DNA of 64,000 bases from Escarpia spicata (lineage: Eukaryota; Annelida; Polychaeta; Sabellida; Siboglinidae). The position numbers and the translations under genes are program-made. This document shows, in pieces, positions 13,276 through 25,604 of this stretch (its first letter is position 1; each line of letters opens with the position of its first letter). The notes beneath the pieces were generated by a model, which saw nothing but the letters and a program-made list of their open reading frames with translations, was not told where the DNA came from and made no database searches. The DNA is taken from assembly GCA_963995525.1 (NCBI GenBank), contig OZ023216.1:39747719-39811718 (forward strand), given 5' to 3'.

Positions 13276-16200
13276 GTAAGTAACATATTAGCTGCAGACA
13301 TATCCAAACAAATATACAACTGAATTGGACTCGTCCCACTTGTACCTCAATGAAACAAACAGCGTTAAAAAGTATTCACACCTTTTTCTTCTTTCCTCCC
13401 GTTGTTCTTTACAGGTACGAGTCCACATCATTCAATTTGTTCCGCCTTCAATACTTGTCAGACCTGCCTACCATTCCGGATTGTCCGGAATCATTCCGGA
13501 AAGTCACCTCAAATTATGGTATTACGGCGAGGGATGAAAATATTACGGACTGTCACCATGTTTGCCAATCACTAAAATTTAGTTTCCACTATATTCAACA
13601 GAATATGTATGCAGCATGTTGTGACATGGCTTTTCATTCGCTGAATCTGGTCGTAATTTAACCAATAGGAAACAACGTTATGACAAATTGCCATTTCCGC
13701 GATCAAACAAAACGAAGTCACGATGCACGAAACGATGGATGACAGCGAAACGACGCCACCGCCAACCGAAAAGAAACATGTAATGCAAAAATTTAGTGAG
13801 TGTTGTACTTGTAGTGTTAGGCCAACTGACTGTACTAAGACTAAGTTAGTGTATTTATTGAGGAGTTTAGTCTATCATTGACAGCCTATCATACAGCCCC
13901 GTCTATCATTTATCATTCTAGAGTTGAGTAGGTTAGATAGAGAGTGTTGGCTGATGTTGGTGACAGCGTAAGTATAATGGTTTTGACCTGTCGCTACCCC
14001 CCCCCCCCCCCGCCGACCAATATCTTACACAGAAACAACGTTATGACAAATTGCCATTTCCGCGATCAAACAAAACGAAGTCACGATGCACGAAACGATG
14101 GATGACAGCGAAACGACGCCACCGCCAACCGAAAAGAAACATGTAATGCAAAAATTTAGTGAGTGTTGTACTTGTAGTGTTAGGCCAACTGACTGTACTA
14201 AGACTAAGTTAGTGTATTTATTGAGGAGTTTAGTCTATCATTGACAGCCTATCATACAGCCCCGTCTATCATTTATCATTCTAGAGTTGAGTAGGTTAGA
14301 TAGAGAGTGTTGGCTGATGTTGGTGACAGCGTAAGTATAATGGTTTTGACCTGTCGCTACCCCCCCCCCCCCCCCGCCGACCAATATCTTACACAGTTTT
14401 GAATTACTGACAAGAAGCCTATATTCCTGAAAATCAGTGTAAATGGGAAGATGGATTACTGAGAGGAAGTTTTTTGGGTAGGCAGGTCTGACTTGTCCAC
14501 AATTGTCTGCTATTTTCTCTCATTTTTGGCTGGTTACCCCAATCTTTCGAGATTTCTCTTAACAACTATCTCTTAATATCAAGCTTTTACCACCCTCTTC
14601 GCTTTTACCACCCTCTTCTGTTTTTCTTGGTCAATCTCTCCTCACTAATTTTATGTCGTCACATTTATAAATTATATTTCTGTAGATAGTTAATGATTTT
14701 TCTTTGTTTCTTCAGGGTCATCTTCTGATCATCAGTGAACATTTCTGTGAATTGTGGGATAGATGAGACGGTTACATTTTGGCCAACCTGAAATGAAAGA
14801 TTGCTTGTAAAGTCAGTATTTTTATTCTGTAGAATGACCTTGACCTGCCCGACATCTTTGGCATCGGGCTCCTGAATGAAGAATTCCTGCCTGAACATGG
14901 AGACATGGGTGCCCAAACCAGTTGTGATATCCTCACAGCCGACACACCCATTGACATCATGAGTTTTGACGAACCGAAGCAAGCCTCCGTGCTAGTTTGT
15001 GAAACCGACCATCAGTACTCGAGATCACCACTAGAGAGCACTAGTGATGTGTCATGTGACGAGTTGGTGCTGTCGGCCAGTGAGACAAACTTTGGCAGCC
15101 CAAGCAGTGGGTCATGTGACCGTCTGTCTGTGGGCAGTAGTGGAGCCAGCAGTCCACTTGGAGGGGACATTGAGAACATGCAAATGACAGACATTATGAT
15201 GGAAGCTATCAGCAGCTCCGACATTCTACAGGATGATGATTTCATCTGCAATCTTACAGATGGCACAGATGTCACAATGGGACTTGGTGAGTGGTATCTC
15301 AGCTTCCTTTCTGTCTTATCATGTGGCAGCCTGGCAGGTCTGTAACATGTGTCCACTAATTTACAGGGCGGGAAGTGACCTTCTTTTGAACAAACATGTA
15401 GTTTAGCTGTCAAGCGGAGCCACTTGTATATAGTGAGTTGGGAGCAATTGATTCTAGAACTCGTTTGAGACCTAGAGTGAGAAAATGCTCCTGTAGTGAA
15501 TGACTGACTGGTACAGCTGTAGTAGCTTCCTGGTCATTTGATATGTCATTCTCATTGTCCAAGTCTTTGGTGTATGTCATTGTGTTTTATGTATCACATA
15601 GATGTTTTATTTCCTAACTCACTAAGTGTAATTTTTGTTTGAGTTGTAAAATTATAGTGGAATTGAAAGTTAAAAAGAATTAGCCTTGAGGAACTGTTGC
15701 ATAAATTTGAAGCTAAATACATAAAACAACATTGCGTATTCGTACTGGATGTTTAGCAAACATGACATAACTGAGCAGTTTTCAGCAACACAGACTCGGA
15801 TGTATGTTTTCAGTGATTGTTACACGTCATGTAATACGTCCCGAATTGATCTGTCAACAGTTTACATAACTCAGAATAACCATAGAAATCATGCATGACA
15901 TTGTGAACAATCATCTGACGACTAATGTCTGGTACGAGCCCTTAACCAACAGTGAATTTCTAAAAATGAAAGCGTTACTTTTCTTTTCAGAGGTTGTAGA
16001 TAAACACCTGAAACTTTGGCACCTGAGATGCAGACCGTCAAGGATGAAAAGTTGGCACACATGTGCAAGTTAAATTATGGTTGTGTTTTGATATGAATAA
16101 ATTAGCAACACCACTACCAGAATTCAGCTTTGAGTTGCCCTGCCTTGCCTTGGTGATAACTACTCTCATGAGCAGTCTTCTGTCCTCAGATGTCGACGGC

Positions 16201-19200
16201 AGTCAGACAGACACAGATGACGTGAAGTCACTGACATCTTCCCCCGATGACTACCAGGCTGACAGTCTGTATTCACTGCCCTTCACCATACAGGACTGCA
16301 AGTCACCTGAAAATGACACAACGGAGGTGAGACTCGCAATCATACACCTGAATCATCTGTTTAACACCTGACACATGGTGAAGGTTTCCATACCTGTGTC
16401 ACATGGTCTTAATTGCAGTGTGGCTCAATGCTTCCCAGAGGAGTCAAGATGGTTTTTGATTGAACAGGTCTGCCAGGGATTAAAGTGTAAAGTGTTTGAG
16501 CAGTCCCAATGACTCGATACTGTGCTATATAAGAACTTACCTTTTACTTTTTTTACCTTTGGCAACAGGACTGTGGAAAATCTATGTGGTAGATTGTGTC
16601 TAAAAACAAAAAACCTGTAGATAGTGTTATCAAGAAAGGTTTTAAAAAAACTTGTTTTCTATATTTGAAAGTGTAAGTTGAGTTGGCAAAATTGACTGGA
16701 CACCTATAAATATAATAAAAAACTACTTTGTTCCCTTCATTGTCTTACTGTGCATTCTTCATAGGAGGTAGTTTTATTTTCACATTTTTGTAATAATAAT
16801 AAAAATACCATATGATTCATACAGCAAGTATTTTCATATGCATGTTTATTTTATATGTCTACAAGTGCATGTGCCTGGATTGAAACATGGAACATGAAAA
16901 TGTCCGATTTATTAAAATACTACTATGCCCGAGGAAATACCTGAAGTTACCTGGCCATATATGTGACACTCGTCTGTTTGTAGATCGCAAACCTGTGTCT
17001 GTCGGAGGAAGAGAAGAATCTGCTACTGAAACAGGGCGTTGTGTTGCCTAGTGACATGCCCCTTACCAAACAGGAAGAGAAGGCGCTACGAGCAGTGCGT
17101 CGGAAGATACGTAACAAAGTATGTATAAAATTATAAAGTGAACTTTTTAACTTTTCTGGGGTAATTATTACAGAAAGCCTATGGATGCACAACATGTAAT
17201 CAAAATAATAAATGTAGTGACCATTGTTATACTAATGACGAATCTTGCTTACTTGGTAGTGAGTTCCTCAAATCACAGTGGCCATACCTGTTTTTTCCTA
17301 GCGTGTTTAAGTATGACAGTTCGGGTTTCCCCTGGTTGAAATCTTTTAATTAGCTTTCTTCTCAGTGCACTGGTAGTGTATAGTAATTTATACAGTTCCT
17401 ATGATTTCTAAATTTTTTTTGTGGGGGTGGCGTAAATCCTATCCACTTTTTATTGTTGCGTTTTTTTATATTTACAAAGCCCCTTACAGTGTGTAGATTA
17501 TGTAGAACGAGTGGTTTATTTACTTTATTTTATACTAGTAGTAACTACTGATGCATTACTTCAGGTGTCGGCAAAGGAGAGTCGTAAACGCAAGCAGACA
17601 TATGTGGAGGGGCTGGAGAAACGCATCAAGGCGTGCACCAGTCAAAACTTCCACCTTCAGAAGAAGGTCGACACACTGGAGAAACAGAACATGTAAGTGT
17701 TAACGATATTCACCGTGAATCTCCAGTCACATTTGTGTCGGCAACACAAAGAACCCTTGCATAGCCTACGTTTATTCTGTCTTCATTCTTGATCTGTTAT
17801 CTGCATTACTGACATTAATTTGTGTATGTCTATGTGTATAATGTTTTATTACTTTTATCATACATTGTCCGGTTTTGTTTTATTTCATCTTTGTTAATTT
17901 CCATGTATTTGTTATGTTGCAGCATGTGAACTATTGACAATAATTAATGTTAAAATCCACTCCACAGTATATTTCTTCAATAATTAATATGTGTACGTAA
18001 TTAAATTTGTCATGTCCACGATCAAACGGTTAATGTAAAACCATTATTGATGAGATATTAACCGACTAACTAAATCTTAATGGCAGCACCGAGCCAATAG
18101 GCACTGTGGACTTGACACACAGAAACCAGTACGGGCACTGCATTAGCGGCTGCCAAAGCACTTGCATAAGGTTAAGCGCCATGTATATATTGTCTGGGTA
18201 GATACCAGCGCTACGTATGACCAGACATTATTATGATTATTTTGTGTATTGCTTCAGGACTCTGATGTCACAGCTGAAGAAGATCCAGACTTTGATTACA
18301 TCGAGCACAAGCAAACCCGCCGGCCCTCGCACATGCTTAATGGTGCGTACATGTGTGGTTCTCCCTTGTATCTTAGGGTATCTTGGGATGATTCTGATCG
18401 CAGGATCCACTTGGTTCCTCAATGAACAGATCTTCTTCAGACTCTAATATTCATAGTTCCAGGTTCCAGTAGGTACTTTTAGTGATGCTTCATATCATAG
18501 TCATGTAATATCACTTCGGTTAACCAGAATTTTTTCAGATGATTTTTTTAATGAGTTGTGTTACTGTTTTAGGTGATAATAATAAGTGGAATAGCTCCTA
18601 GGAGGAACAGCTTAGTCTTTCACCTCTCTCCATGCACGGAATTGGTTCACATAGACTATTCCATGGTTCAGTGACTCTAGGAGGAATGCATTCTTTTTTA
18701 AATTTGTTTTTTCACATTGGGTAAATAATCTGAGAAAGTGTCCTCTATTTCCTGATCTTAGTCATACATCCTCCATTTCAGGAGGTTTAGTTTGGATTCA
18801 TTAGCGTGTGTCTTCCCTTCTCTTTGTTCCATCTTTTTTTCTGTGTATTCATACCTTCTCTCTCTACCGCATAACTCTGTTTTCTGTATCTCACTATTTC
18901 TCATTCCTGTTTTGTTCTAATCCTGTTTACTCTCTGTCTCATCTTCTCTTCTTTCTTCCCCTTTCTCTCAATCGGTCTTCCTCCTCTCGTGCCTACTGTG
19001 TTCTTGTAAATTGATAGTTTGACTGGAAGAGTTAGGTTGAATATGTAGTCTAGTATAAAGACTAGATCATTGTCTGACTTTTCTTGACATTAAATCACTT
19101 ATGCAAGTTTTGATATGTTGGATTACTTATTTTGTGGAAGAGGGTATTGTCAACTTAGTTACTACAGACTCCTTTGCAATATATATAACACAGAGTAACT

Positions 19201-20334
19201 TAGAATATTGCAATAACATGCGTAGTTCCCTTGGGTACCAATTAAAGCATTGAATAATGTAACATTGTAACCTGTGGATGACTGTTTGTAGCACTCGTGA
19301 TGACCATCTTTCTGTTGTTTCCCACAGGTCATGTTGCTCTCATTTGCATTGTTTGTGGCACCAAACTTCAATCTGCTCAACAATGGTAACCAGGTGTCAC
19401 TACCAAATGAAACGGGAGACGAACAAACACAGATGCCTGTAACAGGTATGGGATTGGTCAGAATTACAGATTTATATGTTTATAATATTAATAAATTTAC
19501 AATATAGAGCCAAATCGAGATAACAAACTATTCATTTTTGTTTTGAGAACTTCAGCGCTAGAATACTTTTGGTTCCACCAACTCTGTGTGATTCAGATAT
19601 ATTGAACAGTCAATAATATATGTTGTCAGATGAAAGAAGTAGTTTTCATTTATTTATTGTAATGTAAGTTGCTGTATGCAAGGGAGTATTTGATCTAGGC
19701 TGTGTCTTAGCAACAATGAAGACTTGTCACAGTTGTCAAATACCATTGGCCTGTATCATATGACCTGCTTGTATTAGAAACGGTAGTTATCTTAATTTAT
19801 TTATTTTTATATTTAAATTTGTAAATTTTCTACTAATTATATATTAGTCCTATGTAAAGGCTATAAACATTATGGATATGGTGCTATATAGAATAAAGAT
19901 TATTATTATTAGTGTTTGTTGACTCATGAATGTGTTTCGCTGTAGGGCGTTCCCGTAGCCTACTACACAGCGTTGCCACTGACATGACCGACGTGTCACT
20001 TGACAAGATCATCAACAGTGCCAAGGAGCTGCTGGGAGATGACGTGTCGGTCGACGCCGTTGACCTCATGAAGGTCGCAGACCAGTATCAGGAGAGCGAC
20101 GTCGGAAAGGCGTTCAATCCGTCAATGGACGTCATCACGAAGCAGCTCGTTGACATTGTCAACGAGACAGAAACCGTCATCAAGCGCGAAGAAAGAAAGA
20201 TGGCGACAGCTGTACGGGGTCGTAAGGTCAAGATCCCGCCAATGGACGACATACACGACACAGTGACGCCCGTCAAGGAAAAAGTTAAAGTAGTCGTAAA
20301 AGTCAGTGACATAAGGGAGAAAGATGATTTATGA
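13111..20334 (+). CDS. CREB3L: CREB3-family ER-membrane bZIP transcription factor, eight coding exons, complete
   Basis: Coding exons are 13111-13275, 14833-15286, 16190-16326, 16984-17118, 17565-17692, 18258-18342, 19328-19445 and 19946-20334. They total 1611 bases, or 536 aa plus stop, near the 519-520 aa of vertebrate CREB3L1/2. The start is fixed by an in-frame TGA at 13075. Residues 1-252 are an acidic/serine-rich activation region with a DHQY motif at 114-117. Residues 278-340 carry [20 protein letters not shown], then [19 protein letters not shown] and the leucine zipper. A transmembrane segment covers about 365-383. The luminal tail has RSLL at 411-414 (site-1 protease type RxxL) and NET sequons at 395 and 480. 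Family knowledge predicts ER retention, Golgi cleavage by S1P/S2P and nuclear action of the N-terminal fragment on secretory or stress genes. The ACTSQN zipper start is closest to CREB3/CREB3L3/CREB3L4. The exact orthologue is uncertain. Confidence 0.93.
13669..14394 (+). repeat. Recent 363-bp tandem duplication in CREB3-like intron
   Basis: Copies at 13669-14031 and 14032-14394 look identical by eye except for the poly-C run (15 against 16 C). Each has a TCTTACACAG acceptor-like end, a 52-codon ORF (13723-13881 and 14086-14244) starting [20 protein letters not shown], and a GTGAGT donor-like site 25 codons in. The unit resembles a duplicated exon with flanking intron. The frame does not join the CREB3-like exon that follows, so it is not obviously an alternative exon of that gene. 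Confidence 0.85.
14833..15286 (+). CDS. CREB3L: CREB3-like exon, acidic/serine-rich activation region
   Basis: Opens [20 protein letters not shown] after acceptor TTCTGTAG. It is rich in Asp, Glu and Ser, holds [10 protein letters not shown], and ends one base into a codon at donor GTGAGT. The DHQY tetrapeptide fits the (D/E)HxY HCF-1-binding consensus known from CREB3. Confidence 0.88.
16190..16326 (+). CDS. CREB3L: CREB3-like exon, Asp/Ser-rich linker
   Basis: Encodes [20 protein letters not shown] and onward to SPENDTTE after acceptor CTGTCCTCAG. Its phase matches both neighbours. The alternative start of this segment at about 15992 (after TTTTCAG) runs into a stop and is not used in the full-length model. 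Confidence 0.85.
16409..16558 (+). mobile_element. SINE copy 2, truncated at its head, in CREB3-like intron
   Basis: Reverse-complement alignment to the copies at 26495 and 62494 is clear from TAATTGCAGTGTGGCT through GTGCTATATAAGAACTTAC and a pyrimidine-rich tail. The tRNA-like head is missing. Confidence 0.75.
16984..17692 (+). CDS. CREB3L: CREB3-like bZIP exons (basic region and leucine zipper)
   Basis: Exon 16984-17118 encodes the family-specific block before and within the basic region ([10 protein letters not shown].., [20 protein letters not shown]). Exon 17565-17692 encodes [20 protein letters not shown] and the zipper heptads ..[12 protein letters not shown]. The intron splits the basic region after RNK. 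The DNA-contacting Asn296, Ser303 and Arg304 positions look intact. Confidence 0.93.
18258..19445 (+). CDS. CREB3L: CREB3-like exons for zipper end and transmembrane segment
   Basis: Exon 18258-18342 encodes [20 protein letters not shown] and RTCLM. Exon 19328-19445 continues [17 protein letters not shown]. The phase-0 intron therefore falls inside the single membrane helix. The short helix with flanking polar residues matches the CREB3-family membrane anchor. Confidence 0.88.
19868..19914 (+). mobile_element. Remnant LINE 3' tail next to CREB3-like last exon
   Basis: GGTGCTATATAGAATAAAG followed by repeated ATT resembles the GCGC-TATA..(ATT)n 3' end of CR1/Rex1-like elements. It ends about 30 bases before the last exon's acceptor. 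Confidence 0.4.
19946..20334 (+). CDS. CREB3L: CREB3-like last exon, luminal domain
   Basis: Begins [13 protein letters not shown], whose RSLL is the expected site-1 protease cleavage motif about 28 residues beyond the membrane. The rest is a charged luminal tail with one NET sequon, ending KDDL-TGA at 20334. The KDDL ending resembles, but is not, a canonical KDEL retention signal. Confidence 0.9.
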
Positions 20335-20585
20335 CTGTGTCGTTGAAAAAACTGTGGAGTGACTTCTTCACAGTGAAAGGCTGTGTACTGGGCACTCCTG
20401 GAGAGGAGAGTGGTATCTGTGAAACTGAATGCAACAGAATTTATTTCAAACGCTTACACTGTTTTGTGTAATGAACTGTAGTTTTGTGCTATGATGTAAA
20501 ATATTGTTTTTTGCCCTGTCTGTAAATATGAAGCACTAAATGGAATATACATGTCAGTTTTTTGCCTTGTCTGTAAATACTATAC

Positions 20586-20591
20586 ATTAAA
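20586..20591 (+). terminator. Likely polyadenylation signal ATTAAA of the CREB3-like gene
   Basis: A common AATAAA variant about 250 bases after the stop codon, followed by a GT-rich stretch. No perfect AATAAA lies closer. Confidence 0.4.
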
Positions 20592-21715
20592 TAGAACTTG
20601 CCTGTAAATGAAGTGTGTTTGTTTAAATATTGCCCATTATATTTGAATCTCCTATAGCAGTGGAACGAGGTTTATTCCTAGCTTTAATCAGGTAGATGTT
20701 TGAAAATGATTAGATGCAGCCCCATAGGGTGGTTTAATTTTGGGGGGTGCATTTTTGGAGCTGACAAATGGTGCCACTTTTGCATGCCTGTGGCGGTGTT
20801 GATTATTCTACATATATAATGATCCCGTTATCCAATCATTTCGTAGCCATTCTAGAATAAGGGATTTGGTTTTATCAAATTGTCGCTTATGTTACGGACA
20901 TGTAATATTCAAGAAGTAAAATAACTTGTTTAGAAAGTTGCAGTACCGCTGGCTCCTATAAATGGTCGGACTAGTAATTATGATGGAAATTCATGGACTC
21001 GGCCTTTGATGTGGGGTGCACCCGTCAAAAAATTATCATGATTACAGTTGCAACCGGTGGAATCAGTTACAAGGACAAAGTTAAACTGATTTAGCTAACT
21101 TCCGTACGTGACGAACGGTACACTGCATGCCAGGCGTAGTGTAGTCGACAAAGAAGGGGGCGGTGTTGGGTGGAGTTCGGATTTGTTCTTGCTGACATGC
21201 CATATTTTGGCCAGAGTTTCGCTCGACACAAAAAAATTGAATATGTCGGACATGACATCCGAAGACCGAAGAAAATTATTCAACGTCACAATTTCATATT
21301 AAGCGGAACTAGTTCCCCCAAGCGAAACTGTTTTGCCTTAACGAGGGTGCGTATGCACACGTCGCACCCCAGCCTGCATGCCTTGCGTGCGAGACAAGTC
21401 TGTTGTCGAGACTAACGGAACATTGTGTTGAAACATCATTCGCTAGGGGGCACCTCTATCGTGCTGTCGACTTGTTTTTGGTGTTCACTGTCACGGTTCT
21501 TTGAACCTGGCTAAATATTCCGTTGTGTATATCTTACTTGGAACGAGTCTTTCGAAAACAATTTATCGCACGGTAGGGTTCAAATGCAAGTTAGAATATT
21601 TAATTTTAAATGTCTTCCATCATTTTGTTATTGTCTCTAAATAACTTTAGTATGCGGCACTTTTAGACCGTCTACGTGGTGAAACTGTTAGTAAGCCTAC
21701 TGTGGCTTAATGATT

Positions 21716-21740
21716 GATTGATCGATCGATCGATCAATTG
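21716..21740. repeat. GATC tetranucleotide microsatellite
   Basis: Tandem GATC, self-complementary, so able to form a small hairpin. Confidence 0.8.
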
Positions 21741-22784
21741 ATATAGAGCACACACGTCCCGCGTTGTCCTGTAGTTATTACGTAATGTTTAGCAATGTTA
21801 CCATCACTCCATCCCAAAATGTGATGGGCGTTGGAACGGAGGGGGGCATGCGGAGAAAATTTTTGATTGGGGACTTTTTCGGTGAGCGTCAAGAGTGGTT
21901 CAAAAATATTGTTTGGTTCAAAAATAACCAACACTACCCCGTCGAACCGCTACAATGTCCACCACTACCACACTCGACCACAACAAATGTCTAACACTGC
22001 CTGTTCTCGAACCGCCAACAAAACTCCAGCACAATTGTTAATGAAAGGCACAAAACAATGTTTTAAACGTGCACTGGAATGGTAACAAAACAACTTCACT
22101 TGAGAAGTAGAATTCATGGTCCTAGATATGTGCGCCATCTGACATACGAAGGATAAGCTATAGGTATAATATAATATATAATAATATAATGCATAATATG
22201 CGATTTTTCTTGAATTTTCTTAAACGCAAATTAGCCATTGCAAACATTATCTGCATGGTTCGTGACTTGGAGTCAAATGACAACACGCGGAAGTGTTTTC
22301 ACGCATACTAGATGTATTGACGCATCTTGTTTTCTGTTAGAATTAATGGTTAATTTACCTATCCAGATTGATGGGTTTAAATTTAGCAGGGCATTTCTCG
22401 AAGATATCCAGGGGGCGTGTACACACATTCTAACGGCAGTGGCATTTATTGTTTCTCGATGTTTCAAATGATATGTGGTCGTCTGCTCACCGCGCAAATT
22501 AGTACTGGTGGATTATCTCTGGAGCTAAATTGACTGAACATGGACATATGGGGCAAACATTGCCGGCTTCTTCTTAGCCGTGAGAACATTTGGTTGGATG
22601 CTAGACCAGGTGGTAAGCCCTACCGACAAGAGTGTCCAGACAGTCTAGGCTATATCAGCAATATTCATCAGTGCGGCACGTCTCAGTGATAAACACCGAC
22701 CTAGATCTGTTTGCCCTGTCCGTCCCTCTGTAGCTCTCTTTCCCTCCTCTCTCCCACCATCTTCCTCCTCCCTTCCCTCGCTAT

Positions 22785-22828
22785 GTGTGTGTGTGTTAGT
22801 GTGTGTGTGGTGTGTTTGTGTGTGTTTG

Positions 22829-22863
<35 letters not shown>

Positions 22864-23000
22864 TGTGTGTGTGCGTGCACGTGGGCGTGCGCGTACGTGC
22901 TTGCTTGCCTGTGCGTGCTTTGGTGTATGTGCGTGCGTGCGCATGTGTGTATGTGTGGTGTCAGTGTAGTGTGTGTGCGTGCGTGCGTGCGTGCGTGCGT
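22785..23000. repeat. GT/GTGC microsatellite
   Basis: Impure (GT)n and (GTGC)n over about 215 bases. The apparent ORFs here are artefacts of the repeat. Confidence 0.9.
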
Positions 23001-23070
23001 GGTCGCTCTCTCATCTCCTTCCCTATCTCCCTCCGATCCCTCTTTCTCTCCCGTCCCCCTCCCCCTCCAC

Positions 23071-23471
<401 letters not shown>

Positions 23472-24247
23472 GACCCTCTCTCTCATACACCCCCTCTCTT
23501 CCAAAAGTAACATCCACAATTAACAACACAGAACATGCTGTATCAATCCTTAAATGGATCGACATGAAATAGCAGCAATTAATATTAATTCTTGTGCAGT
23601 ATTTACGTATTGTGCATAGAGTATACTTCTATGGCTCTTTTCAAACCTTATCTTCCAGGACTCTATCAGGCCGTATTTCTATGTTATCGAAGCATAATTA
23701 CTGAACAAAACAGTGGATATTGACACGAACTAGTTTTTCTGCGGCCGTTAATTTATACATACCTGATAACATCTAGTTTTACAATGCATATGTAATTTGA
23801 GGTAATTAGGAAAAATTACCAAATAAAAATAAAGTGCATTGTCTTGATTGACTACGAAGCGGTCGCTCGTATGCTCAACGTAAGCCCCAGACCCACTCTC
23901 CAGCAGCACACAAGTGTAAAAAGATGCCACCTAGTGGGAAACTAATCACACCAGACCCACAGCCTGTGCCCCCCGGATGATTAGCAGTGAACATTTTTTT
24001 TTATTTTGATTACGGCTGAAAATGGTAATTTGTGATTTTTAGGAAAGACGTAGACATAGCCTGAAGGTTACTGAGATGCAGATTATTTCCTTCGCTTCTA
24101 CTCGTCTGGTTCTCTTCTGCAATGCTCAAGGTTGTATTGAAAACACAGATCATAAACCAATTTAAACCTTCCGAGATCGACATGTTGCAGACTAAAGTGG
24201 ACTCAAATGCCGACAGACTTCCTATTAGAGTATACAGCACGAATACA

Positions 24248-24251
24248 GCAA

Positions 24252-24340
<89 letters not shown>

Positions 24341-24362
24341 GCAGCAGCAGCAGCGGCAGCAG
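24248..24362. repeat. CAG trinucleotide array
   Basis: Nearly pure (CAG)n, about 38 units, with CGG-type interruptions near the end, followed directly by a GT/GTGC tract. Frames would read poly-Ala or poly-Gln, but no exon context (splice sites or homologous flanks) supports coding. Confidence 0.9.
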
Positions 24363-24365
24363 CAA

Positions 24366-24520
24366 TGTATGTGTTTGTGTGTGTGTGCGTGAGCGTGTTT
24401 GTGTGTGTGTGTGCGTGCGTGCGTGTGTGGGTGTGCGTGCGTGAGTGTGTACGTGTGTGCGTGTGTGCGTGTGTGCGTGCGTGCGTGCGTGCGTGTGTGT
24501 GTGTGTGTGCGCGCGCGCGT
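24366..24520. repeat. GT/GTGC microsatellite
   Basis: Impure (GT)n, (GTGC)n and (GC)n directly joined to the CAG array. Confidence 0.9.
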
Positions 24521-25480
24521 TAACAACGCGTCGCGTACGGTGGCATCATTATATAACAGGCCCGTAGCGTAGCATGGCTGAACTTTTGGGATGGTGCGAT
24601 TTTACACGCCCTACGTACTGCACCCCATTTATTCCTTATGGTCTGGTCAAGCGGAACTCGGTTGCCTCAGCGCGGGGTGTGCGAACGTGACTACGGGCCT
24701 GCGTAGGGAGAAAAAGATGCATCGATATGGGCATCCACTGTTACGTCCACATGGCCATTCCCTACGTTCAGAACACTGCCGTGATGGTTTTTCAAGAGTA
24801 AATATTTTGAAGTTACTACACCGGGTCCAGGATCGTTGCCGCTGTCGAGTGAAGCCTCCATTTAGTTCATCGTCCCGACGTAAGAGTAGGCTGCCTTGAG
24901 GCTCTCGGCAAAACAGGTGGCGTATATAGTCCGGGGCGTAACAGCTGCTCCCGCCTCCCCGCCTATCCGGGGTAGATAAGACCAACGGTGAGCGCCTGCT
25001 GTAACGGACCGCGGGGTGCCAAGTGCAACCCCTGACGCCGTGTGTCACGGACATATGCTTCAGGTAGAGATACGCTGTAGTGTGTTTTATAAAAATGTCG
25101 ATATTTTTATTGAAAGAGAGTTTGCCTATTCCGTTGCCTGGAATCAGCCAGGGTGGTCATCATTATATACAGTATTAATTGGTTGTTTTCTGAATTGGTT
25201 GTTTTGAATATAGGAACATCGCGCTGAACGTCAAAGAGCTTTGCGGTTAAACACACCGGTGCCAGTAATTATCTGAACGTTTTGCTTACATTTCGCGGAA
25301 GAAAAATCAAATTGCGGACACTGTTTCGGGGTTATACGCAATATAGCGGGCACCTTCAACATAGAGAAAGTTGGGGCAAAACGCCTGGGTTTCAGGATAT
25401 CGTATGCTGAGAAGGGTAGCGGTGGCCATGATGACACTGGTTGAGCTATTGTTGTCGTTGTTCTTGTCATTTCTATATGT
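24521..25480. other. Relatively GC-rich intergenic stretch, unidentified
   Basis: Several CpG-containing ORFs occur on both strands (for example 24591-24899 and 24647-25054), but none has a recognisable domain or splice support. It could be upstream regulatory sequence of the ADAMTS-like gene or transposon remains. Confidence 0.4.
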
Positions 25481-25483
25481 TTG

Positions 25484-25551
25484 TAGCAGCAGTAGCAACA
25501 GCAGCTGCGGCAGCAACAACAACAGCAGCAGCAGCAGCAGCAGTAGTAACT
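25484..25551. repeat. AGC/AAC trinucleotide repeat
   Basis: Mixed GCAGC, AACAAC and AGC units over about 70 bases. Confidence 0.8.
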
Positions 25552-25604
25552 AGCCGTAGCTAGCTACAATAACTGCACTATTTATAGTAGGCATAGTAAC
25601 AACA

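Larger units (their letters stand above)
20335..22780. other. 3' UTR and intergenic sequence
   Basis: After the CREB3-like 3' UTR (to about 20620) there is no supported gene. Parts such as 20700-21020 and 21830-21930, with runs of G and GGTGAGCGTCAA-type text, look like decayed transposon pieces, because a similar phrase recurs near 58855. A GATC microsatellite sits at 21716-21740. Confidence 0.45.

Noticed and set aside
15891..16073. Alternative CREB3-like exon at about 15991 after TTTTCAG
   Set aside because: It is in phase with the upstream exon but ends at a TAA after 28 codons. The exon at 16190 gives the full-length protein, so at most this is a minor truncated isoform.
24122..24523. 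Apparent poly-Ala or poly-Gln protein over the CAG array
   Set aside because: All frames stay open because of the trinucleotide repeat. Flanks have no homology or splice sites and continue into a GT microsatellite.
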